The notes below the pieces were generated by a model. It had not been told where the DNA came from. It saw only the letters and a program-made list of their open reading frames with translations, and made no database searches. A stretch of DNA of 8,322 bases from Promethearchaeota archaeon (GTDB lineage Archaea > Asgardarchaeota > Lokiarchaeia > Sigynarchaeales > SOKP01). The stretch covers positions 1 to 8,322 of the forward strand of contig JAUWDN010000026.1 of assembly GCA_030608765.1 (NCBI GenBank), in the 5' to 3' direction. How positions within the stretch are numbered: position 1 is the first letter of the stretch; every line of letters starts with the position of its first letter. Position numbers and translations under genes: made by a program. Positions 1 through 5,220 of this stretch are shown in pieces.

Positions 1-693
1 ATAACTAGTAATTAGTCTGATTGTTGCTAAATCGTCTTCAATTAATAATATATCGTAAGGTGTGGTTTCAGGTTTAATGTTATCTAAAAAATTCTTTATG
101 ATGTTCTCTAGCAAATTACTCTGATCGAAGATATTTTTAATTGTTTCTTCTACATGATTGCTTAATTTTCCCCTATAATCTTCGCTTTCAAGTAGTAATT
201 GAGAATAACCCTTAATAGAGGTTAACGGTTCCTTTAATGCGTGAGAGATATTCGAAAGTGTAGCAGGGTTAAGTTTTGATAATTCGCTTGAAACTCTACC
301 AGAATCCTCTATAAACGAATTAACGCTCCGCCTTATTAATTCGGAAAAAGTGGGAAAATTATTTTTATTAGTATTGATGAAATTTTGCCAGTCATCTTTT
401 ACATCCTCAGCTACATATAACGATATTCTTTCTTTCGCTCGTGTGTAAACTTTTTCTCCTTTCAACCACTTTATAAAACCTTCAGTTATTGCTCCTCTCC
501 ATATAGCGTATTTAGTAGTTTCTTCTTCGTATTGTTTCATTAATTTTTTTACTTTTTCACTATTAAGGTCAAGATTTTTAATATCTTCATTATTTAATCG
601 AGGACTATCCTCTCTGTTCCCCTTTTTTGAACTCTGGGCATTTCCCTCCAACCTAGTCGCTCTTTTATCAGATTTAGTTCGTTCTTGTGAGAT
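1..693 (-). CDS. RHH-like / HisKA / receiver signalling protein, C-terminus cut by window edge
   Basis: Partial; the reading frame stays open to the left edge. Counting from an ATC codon at 691-693, residues ~88-130 (starting ERISLYV, ending SELIRRSVNSFIED) read like a ribbon-helix-helix fold: a strand, a helix, a turn and a second helix. Residues ~140-205 are a histidine-kinase phosphoacceptor helix pair with the H-box NISHALKEPLTSIKGYSQLL, phosphoacceptor His at ~151. Only about 60 residues later ILLIEDDLATIRLI begins a receiver domain with the usual acidic pair, so no HATPase domain lies between. The remaining receiver, including its phospho-Asp, is outside the window. Start uncertain: an AGGTGA ribosome site at 701-706 sits 7 nt before the in-frame ATC; other in-frame options are TTG at 649-651 and ATG at 538-540. 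Inferred role: phosphorelay or response-regulator protein, possibly DNA-binding. The domain calls for HisKA and REC are firm; RHH is a pattern judgement. Confidence 0.8.
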   Translation of the reverse strand, partial: MSQERTKSDKRATRLEGNAQSSKKGNREDSPRLNNEDIKNLDLNSEKVKKLMKQYEEETTKYAIWRGAITEGFIKWLKGEKVYTRAKERISLYVAEDVKDDWQNFINTNKNNFPTFSELIRRSVNSFIEDSGRVSSELSKLNPATLSNISHALKEPLTSIKGYSQLLLESEDYRGKLSNHVEETIKNIFDQSNLLENIIKNFLDNIKPETTPYDILLIEDDLATIRLITSY

Positions 694-700
694 GTTTTTT

Positions 701-706
701 TCACCT
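701..706 (-). promoter_or_regulatory. Ribosome binding site AGGTGA of the signalling gene
   Basis: AGGTGA on the minus strand is a six-base match to the archaeal anti-Shine-Dalgarno complement (GGAGGTGAT). Seven bases (AAAAAAC) separate it from the in-frame ATC at 691-693, a normal spacing for initiation. No ATG, GTG or TTG lies at that distance. It favours a start upstream of the first in-frame ATG at 538-540. Confidence 0.5.
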
Positions 707-755
707 AAAAAGAAGATTTACAACGATTTTTAGTTCAAAAAAGTAGTGATAAAAG

Positions 756-766
756 TTTTATTTAAG
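756..766 (-). promoter_or_regulatory. TATA box candidate for the signalling gene
   Basis: The minus strand reads CTTAAATAAAA. At the usual archaeal distance of 26-27 bases, transcription would begin near 733, giving a leader of about 40 nt that contains the AGGTGA site. Consistent with a leadered transcript, but AT-rich surroundings make chance matches common. Confidence 0.35.
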
Positions 767-1185
767 ATTATGTAAAAAGAAAAAGATATCTAAATAACTC
801 ATTGCTGATTTCAAGTCAAAATTGAATAGAGTCGCCATTTTCACGCGATAAAAAAAGGTATTTATGATTTCGAAACTGGGAATGAATGAAAAATTTTAGC
901 CAGCGTTTTTGTTATGATAAAATAATTTCTCAAAATATATACCCAAATGATACAACTATTATTAATTAAAAAAAAAATACTTATATTCAAATTCGTTTTT
1001 ATCATACGAAAAAAATGAATTAGTTTACAAAAAATAAAAAATTGTCGCCGTTGTTGGTAAAATTTTTTAGAAAATAGAAATGTTTAAATATGGAATTATC
1101 ATTGTTTGTTATAACAGTTAAATTTGTGTGTTCAAAAACAGTTTTTTTGTTATCATAATATTCACGCGAAAAATTCGACAAAAAA

Positions 1186-1194
1186 AATTATAAT
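1186..1194 (+). promoter_or_regulatory. TATA box candidate for TFB
   Basis: AATTATAAT inside an A-rich stretch, centred about 32 bases before the TFB start codon, would place the transcription start near 1216 and give a very short leader. A second possible box, TTTAAATA, lies at 1083-1090. Neither can be proven in such AT-rich DNA. Confidence 0.35.
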
Positions 1195-1221
1195 AATTTG
1201 TAAGGGAAGTGGTATGGTAAA

Positions 1222-2109
1222 ATGGTCGTTGAAATAGATGTTTCATCAAATATATGCCCCGAATGTGGAGGAAGTACCGTAAATATACAAGAAAGAGGAG
1301 AAACAGTTTGTCAACAATGTGGACTGGTTGTAGGGGAGAGAAATTTAGATATTACTCACAGTGGGATAAGAGCCTATTCGAAGCACGAAAAAGATAGAAA
1401 GGAGCGAACAGGGTCTCCTATGTCTATCTTAATGCCGGACATAGGTTTAAGTACTGTTATTGATAGGACAAAAATTAAAAACCCCGACTTAAGACGTGCT
1501 GCTAAGTGGAATACTCACCTATCTTGGGAAAAAAGAAATATGTTGATGGCAATAACTGAGTTAAAAAGAATCGGTGGCAATTTAAATTTCCCTGAAAGGG
1601 TAAAAAAGTCTGCAGTACGATTATATAAAGAAGTATTTAAAAGACAACTGTTAAGAGGTAGATCAATTAACGGAATGGTTGCTGCTTGTGCATATTACGC
1701 ATGTAAGGACGAAAAGGTTCCTATTACGCTCCAAGAAATTTTAGCGGAGGCTTCTATTAATGATAATATCGTAAAAAAGTGCTATAAAATATTAGTTCGG
1801 GAGCTAAATCTAAAGATTTCACATATCAATCCAGTTACGTTAATTCCACGCTATTGTGCGGATTTAAATTTAGGTATTGAAGTAGAAAAAGAAGCGATGA
1901 AAGTTCTTCACAATTTTATGATAAGGATTTCCATATCTGGTAAGGATCCTAAAGGATTATGTGCGGGAGCAATATATCTCGTAGCAAAACTGAGAAATGT
2001 AAAGGTATCACAGAAAGACATCTCTCATGTAATTGGGGTAACAGAAGTCACATTACGCTCAAGATACAAAGAACTCCTTAAAAGCATTACTTTAAACTTT
2101 AATTCCTAA
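1222..2109 (+). CDS. tfb: Transcription initiation factor B (TFB, TFIIB homologue)
   Basis: 295 aa, the usual length of archaeal TFB. It bridges TBP bound at the TATA box and RNA polymerase, setting start-site choice. Residues 12-33 form the N-terminal zinc ribbon with CPEC (12-15) and CQQC (30-33). Residues ~45-85 are the B-reader and linker, with ERTGSP and the GLSTVID segment typical of the family. Two cyclin repeats follow: ~100-195 (containing GRSINGMVAACAYYAC) and ~200-288 (containing SGKDPKGLCAGAIYLVAKL and the helix-turn-helix GVTEVTLRSRYKELLK that contacts the BRE). All zinc ligands are intact. The ATG at 1222 is chosen because it leaves a normal short N-terminus; GGGAAGTGGT at 1204-1213 is a weak ribosome site. 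Its sequence resembles Asgard TFBs as I recall them. Such genomes can carry several TFB paralogues, so whether this is the main factor cannot be told here. Confidence 0.96.
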   Translation: MVVEIDVSSNICPECGGSTVNIQERGETVCQQCGLVVGERNLDITHSGIRAYSKHEKDRKERTGSPMSILMPDIGLSTVIDRTKIKNPDLRRAAKWNTHLSWEKRNMLMAITELKRIGGNLNFPERVKKSAVRLYKEVFKRQLLRGRSINGMVAACAYYACKDEKVPITLQEILAEASINDNIVKKCYKILVRELNLKISHINPVTLIPRYCADLNLGIEVEKEAMKVLHNFMIRISISGKDPKGLCAGAIYLVAKLRNVKVSQKDISHVIGVTEVTLRSRYKELLKSITLNFNS

Positions 2110-2113
2110 ACCT

Positions 2114-2147
2114 TGTTTTTTGGAGTATTATTTTACTTCATTTTTTA
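2114..2147 (+). terminator. T-rich terminator after TFB
   Basis: Directly after the TFB stop there are T runs at 2116-2121, 2131-2134 and 2141-2146. Archaeal RNA polymerase terminates at T-rich tracts without needing a hairpin. The next gene converges from the right, so termination here is expected. Confidence 0.5.
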
Positions 2148-2216
2148 AGAATTAACATAGTTTCTATCTTAATTTCTAAAACAATAGCTAATTTTCTTTA
2201 TATCTTCTGTTTGAAT

Positions 2217-2909
2217 CTAAAGAACTCGAGCACTTGTTAGAAGAACTACTATATAATCAGCAACACCCTCTATAGAATCAGAAATTGCTTCCAGAATGTC
2301 GAAAATATTTCCAACAGTAAATATTGTAAAGAAATTTACATCATATTTTGTTTCTTGAAGACTTTCCCTTAATTCTATATTAAGAAGGTCAACATCATGT
2401 TCATACTGATTTATTTTCTTAGCGTACTCCTTCACATTTAATCTTTCTCCCACTAAATCAATCACAAGCTTATCTAAATATTCAACCGCCCTTACAGTTG
2501 TCTCTATTATTTCTAATATTAACCTTATAGATTCTTCACTACTTTGATTCCAAAACCTTGTTGGGATCGTTGTTATCCTACGGGCCACTCCAGTACTGCA
2601 ATTTGCTACATCATCCAATCTTTTTATTAAATGTGATAAATTTAATCTTATACTAGGATTTAACTCTCCTTTAGAAACATCATTGAGGACTTCTCTTCTT
2701 ATCTTGTCTGCCTCGTCTTCTAAAAGATCAACTTTTTGGAAGTTTTCACGGGCTTTATTGAGATTGTCCTCCTTCAATAATACTTTAAGTCCTATTTCTA
2801 ATTCTTTAACGCAATCTTTGACGATCTGAGCATGTTTAATTGTTTTTTCTAAAACATTTAAAGCTGTTTCGCGTTTTAAAAATTCTATTAATGAACCCAT
2901 TTTTAACAC
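2217..2909 (-). CDS. DUF47 (PhoU-like) phosphate transport regulator, canonical copy
   Basis: 230 aa, all-helical, matching the DUF47 / PhoU-like family, whose members bind metals and are commonly paired with PiT phosphate permeases. The typical opening GSLIEFLKRETALNVLEK is present. Acidic family motifs are retained: EDEADKIRRE (64-73), KRLDDVA (96-102), YEHDVDLLN (169-177) and the C-terminal ISDSIEGVADYI (209-220). Start: a GTG at 2907-2909 has AGGA at 2916-2919 with a 6-base spacer, whereas the family's usual beginning points to ATG at 2898-2900 (three residues shorter); both are possible. It lies 60 bases downstream of the PiT gene on the same strand, last in the cluster. Inferred role: cytoplasmic partner or regulator of the adjacent permease. 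Confidence 0.9.
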   Translation of the reverse strand: MLKMGSLIEFLKRETALNVLEKTIKHAQIVKDCVKELEIGLKVLLKEDNLNKARENFQKVDLLEDEADKIRREVLNDVSKGELNPSIRLNLSHLIKRLDDVANCSTGVARRITTIPTRFWNQSSEESIRLILEIIETTVRAVEYLDKLVIDLVGERLNVKEYAKKINQYEHDVDLLNIELRESLQETKYDVNFFTIFTVGNIFDILEAISDSIEGVADYIVVLLTSARVL

Positions 2910-2956
2910 TTAATTTCCTTTCTTTTCAATTGCTATATATTACTATTACTAATTAA

Positions 2957-2964
2957 TTTTTATA
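2957..2964 (-). promoter_or_regulatory. Possible internal TATA box before the DUF47 gene
   Basis: The minus strand reads TATAAAAA in the 60-base gap between the PiT stop and the DUF47 start. A start site about 26 bases on (near 2934) would give a ~25 nt leader holding the AGGA ribosome site. The last gene could therefore be transcribed on its own as well as from the cluster promoter. Confidence 0.35.
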
Positions 2965-2969
2965 CTTTT

Positions 2970-4001
2970 TTAGGTTAATCCAAATAAATTAAACCCGAAA
3001 TAAATAGATCCTGCAAGAATTGCAGCAACTGGAAATGTAAGAATCCAATATATCGCCATTTTCCCTAAACCTTTATAATCTATTTCTTTTCTTTGAGCTA
3101 AACTCATCCCAATTATACAGAAGACTATAACATGACTATGTGAAATTGGTAAACTTAACAATGTCGCTATCATAAGGATTATAGCTGAACTTATTTGGGT
3201 AATAAGACTTTCGCTTGGCCGAGAATCAATCATTTGAGATGCTAAATTTCTTACAACATACCGTGCAGCAATATAAATTCCTAGACAAGAGGCAATTCCA
3301 CAAAGGAGAGCATAAAATACATATGACCCTAGATTTAAGGAACCCTTATCTAATAATCCATAGAGAATTCCTAGTGCTTCACCCGAGTTTGCACCAACCC
3401 ATATCTCAGCGAATATTACAGCAAATAACAATAACCATTTGAAATATTTTTCAGATTTCTCGATTTGATTCAAGCCTTTTAAGTGGGATAAATATGTTTT
3501 AGCAAGAATCTTAAAAAGCACGAATGTGATAATTAAACCAAATGTAGGAGATATGAACCAACCAAGAATTACATTATTTAATTTTACCCAATTAAACGCT
3601 GTTTCAGGATTAACATCTCCCTGTGTTATAGCATATACAAAAACAACTCCCACTATGCTTCCTACAAGCGAGTGGGTGCTACTTAAAGGGATTCCTGCGA
3701 AACTACCAATGATTAGCCAAAAAATACTGCTTATCAAAACAGTTAACAACATAAAATCGGTATAATTTAGAGCCTCACCTAATAAATCAGCACCGACAGT
3801 TTTTGCTACAAAAGAAAAGGAAAATGAGAACATACCTACCCCAACTGCTATACCACCAATTAGTAAAGCTAATTTAAATTTTATAACTCCAGCTCCTACT
3901 AAAGTAGATAAGGTTTCGTCATTTGCGCCTATTGAAAATGCAAGGGCTATAGCCAAGACAATTAAAACCACTACTATGATTGAAATTATGTCAGCTGCCA
4001 T
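2970..4001 (-). CDS. PiT-family inorganic anion (probably phosphate) permease
   Basis: 343 aa, strongly hydrophobic, with about ten apparent membrane segments and the inverted two-repeat layout of the PiT family (Na+- or H+-coupled phosphate carriers; one bacterial branch, CysP, moves sulfate). First repeat: SIGANDETLS (23-32) and GIPLSSTHSLVG (103-114), both good matches to the GAND and P-x-S-T-T-H signatures. Second repeat: WVGANSGEALG (201-211) and LPISHSHVIV (284-293), where the Asp of GAND is Ser and the STTH box reads SHSH. A charged loop near 172-188 separates the halves. The two flanking PhoU-like genes favour phosphate as substrate. The start ATG is 19 bases after the upstream gene; GGAT at 4007-4010 is a weak ribosome site. 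Family firm; substrate inferred. Confidence 0.92.
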   Translation of the reverse strand: MAADIISIIVVVLIVLAIALAFSIGANDETLSTLVGAGVIKFKLALLIGGIAVGVGMFSFSFSFVAKTVGADLLGEALNYTDFMLLTVLISSIFWLIIGSFAGIPLSSTHSLVGSIVGVVFVYAITQGDVNPETAFNWVKLNNVILGWFISPTFGLIITFVLFKILAKTYLSHLKGLNQIEKSEKYFKWLLLFAVIFAEIWVGANSGEALGILYGLLDKGSLNLGSYVFYALLCGIASCLGIYIAARYVVRNLASQMIDSRPSESLITQISSAIILMIATLLSLPISHSHVIVFCIIGMSLAQRKEIDYKGLGKMAIYWILTFPVAAILAGSIYFGFNLFGLT

Positions 4002-4020
4002 GTCAAATCCAATTTGATTT

Positions 4021-4683
4021 TTAATCGAAGATTAAATATTTAGTTGCTAAAAATTGAATATACTCTGAAAAACTCTTGATGTGGTCAGCCAACATCATAA
4101 TATTTTCTATTAATTCTTTCAAATATATGAAGGTTCTTGATAGGTAATCCATATCATAATTATATAATCGATTAAGCATTTGCCACTCCTCTTTTCTCAT
4201 TTTACGCCTTTCATCTTTTATGTTTTCGCAGATATTATGAGCTTTACTTAAATCTGATCCGATGCTTTTTATTGCTTCTGCTAAATCAATAGAGATTACT
4301 CTTAATGCTTTTAAAATATTTATGATATGGTGTTTGAACTCTTTATCAGGAAATACAACCTTATAGAGAAGCATTTTATTGGCAAAATATTCCCCTATAT
4401 TCTTAATGTCATTGATTTTATTGAATAATTTTAATCTATCTGCTTTTGAAAACATTAATTTAGATTTGAATATTTTTGATTCAAATGTTTTCTTGATTCG
4501 AACTTCAGTATTAGTTTTAATAACATAGTTAAGATTTTGGGTGAAATTTTCAAAATTTTCATCAACAAGAAATTCAATGCCTTCAATTAATTTCAAGTTT
4601 TGTTCATTTATGTTATCTACAAATAAGTGCGTTAATTCGTCAATGTTCAGCTTTTTTAACTCTTTATCACTTATTTCTTTCAT
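4021..4683 (-). CDS. Divergent DUF47/PhoU-like protein, first gene of the phosphate cluster
   Basis: 220 aa, predicted all-helical, charged and without membrane segments. It seems to be a distant relative of the canonical DUF47 protein two genes downstream: similar length, the central SKADRLKLFNKINDIKNIGEYFANKML (79-105) lines up with the LIKRLDDVA region, and the ending LADHIKSFSEYIQFLATK parallels SDSIEGVADYIVVLLTSA. The acidic motifs are largely lost: ExEAD is replaced by a region around TEVRIKK (59-65), and EHDVD by a basic stretch near KDERRKMRKEE (156-166). The start ATG has AGG at 4690-4692 and AAAGGA at 4695-4700 upstream. It lies 19 bases before the PiT gene, so co-transcription is very likely. 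Inferred role: PhoU-like partner of the permease, possibly no longer metal-binding. Assignment rests on visual alignment. Confidence 0.75.
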   Translation of the reverse strand: MKEISDKELKKLNIDELTHLFVDNINEQNLKLIEGIEFLVDENFENFTQNLNYVIKTNTEVRIKKTFESKIFKSKLMFSKADRLKLFNKINDIKNIGEYFANKMLLYKVVFPDKEFKHHIINILKALRVISIDLAEAIKSIGSDLSKAHNICENIKDERRKMRKEEWQMLNRLYNYDMDYLSRTFIYLKELIENIMMLADHIKSFSEYIQFLATKYLIFD

Positions 4684-4746
4684 TGTGAACCTAATCCTTT
4701 AGAATTTTTAAGTTTTGATAAATTTGATATTGACTCTATAGGAATA

Positions 4747-4755
4747 ATAATATAT
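4747..4755 (-). promoter_or_regulatory. TATA box candidate for the phosphate cluster
   Basis: The minus strand reads ATATATTAT, which would place a start site near 4725 and give a leader of ~42 nt containing the AAAGGA/AGG ribosome site. A competing box, TTAAAAATT near 4702-4710, would give an almost leaderless transcript. Confidence 0.3.
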
Positions 4756-4834
4756 CTGATAAATTTAACTTTGCTTTTTGTTTATTAACCCTAAAATATC
4801 TCTCTTCTAGGTTAGAAAACCCTTAGTCTTATTG

Positions 4835-4845
4835 AAAATATAAAT
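4835..4845 (+). promoter_or_regulatory. TATA box for the zinc-ribbon gene
   Basis: AAAATATAAAT is centred about 29 bases before the ATG at 4870, the distance expected for a leaderless or nearly leaderless archaeal transcript. No ribosome site is visible before this ATG, which agrees with leaderless translation. Confidence 0.5.
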
Positions 4846-4869
4846 CACTTTTTCTTATATGATCTTAGC

Positions 4870-5094
4870 ATGAAGAGTGTCCAAAAATTCTACTTTTTTC
4901 GTTGTTATCATTGTGGAGAATGGACTTATAGTAATAAAATACTAAAAACTAAGAAATGTTGGAAATGTAATCGATCTTTCCAGTTCAAAAACTCAACTAA
5001 ATTTTCCAAAACGGTTACGATTCAAGGAGCGATTAAAATCATTAAGGATTTGAAAATGAAAGGAGAAGCAGAATCACTTTTTAAATTTCTGTAA
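4870..5094 (+). CDS. DUF1922-type small zinc-ribbon protein
   Basis: 74 aa. Two CxxC pairs, CYHC (12-15) and CWKC (30-33), form a rubredoxin-like zinc site; the spacing and surrounding words (FRCYHCGEWTYS, KTKKCWKCNRSFQFK) match DUF1922, the family of the Methanothermobacter protein MTH1184. The rest, from about residue 48 (TIQGAIKIIKDLKMKGE), is a predicted amphipathic helix, also as in that family. The biochemical role of DUF1922 is not established; a nucleic-acid or protein-binding ribbon is only an inference. It is transcribed away from the phosphate cluster and ends about 125 bases before tldD on the same strand, with a separate promoter likely for each. Confidence 0.85.
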   Translation: MKSVQKFYFFRCYHCGEWTYSNKILKTKKCWKCNRSFQFKNSTKFSKTVTIQGAIKIIKDLKMKGEAESLFKFL

Positions 5095-5138
5095 AATGAA
5101 TGGATCAACTAATAAGTTTAAAAAATAAAATTATTTAA

Positions 5139-5160
5139 CCCTCTCTTCTTCAATCTTTTA
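5139..5160 (+). terminator. Possible pyrimidine-rich terminator after the zinc-ribbon gene
   Basis: A CT-rich tract ending in TCTTTTA lies 45-66 bases after the stop codon. It has no long T run, so it is only a weak candidate for archaeal termination between this gene and tldD. Confidence 0.2.
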
Positions 5161-5188
5161 AAGCTCTCAATTTTCTTGATGAATTGAT

Positions 5189-5203
5189 ATTTATGTATTT
5201 ATT
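5189..5203 (+). promoter_or_regulatory. TATA box candidate for tldD-tldE
   Basis: ATTTATGTATTTATT is centred about 26 bases before the ATG at 5221, so transcription starting at that ATG would give a leaderless message. This favours ATG 5221 over the in-frame TTG at 5209. Another TATA-like stretch, TTTAAAAAATAAAA, lies at 5117-5130 and would give a ~70 nt leader. Confidence 0.4.
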
Positions 5204-5220
5204 GTGGTTTGAAGAATTTT

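Larger units (their letters stand above)
694..1221. other. 528-base gene-free AT-rich region with short repeats between divergent genes
   Basis: No convincing reading frame or RNA gene is visible. The region separates the minus-strand signalling gene from plus-strand TFB, so it holds both promoters. Visible structure: TTCACGCGA at 840-848 and again at 1161-1169; GTCGCC(A/G)TT at 831-839 and 1044-1052; TTATCATA at 999-1006 and 1150-1157, with its reverse complement at 913-920; a 10-base palindrome TGTTATAACA at 1107-1116; and an inverted pair TTCGT (992-996) / ACGAA (1006-1010). The GC-containing words stand out against a background of A and T runs and may be protein-binding sites, though none matches a site I can name. 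Confidence 0.6.

Noticed and set aside
992..1010. TTCGT/ACGAA inverted repeat followed by an A run, as a hairpin terminator on the minus strand
   Set aside because: Five-base stem with a nine-base loop is too weak, and no gene ends there.
694..1221. tRNA, other structured RNA gene or CRISPR repeats in the large gap
   Set aside because: No cloverleaf, GC-rich stem set (as expected for RNA in an AT-rich archaeon) or evenly spaced repeats of 23-40 bases could be seen.
1214..1237. ATG at 1214 opening a seven-codon frame over the TFB start
   Set aside because: Out of frame with TFB and ends almost at once; it could be a tiny upstream frame but nothing supports translation.
3215..3442. Plus-strand open frame of 75 codons inside the PiT gene
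   Set aside because: It lies wholly antisense to a well-supported membrane carrier and its product resembles no family.
3526..3765. Plus-strand open frame of 79 codons inside the PiT gene
   Set aside because: Antisense shadow of conserved PiT segments including the PLSSTH box; no promoter or ribosome site.
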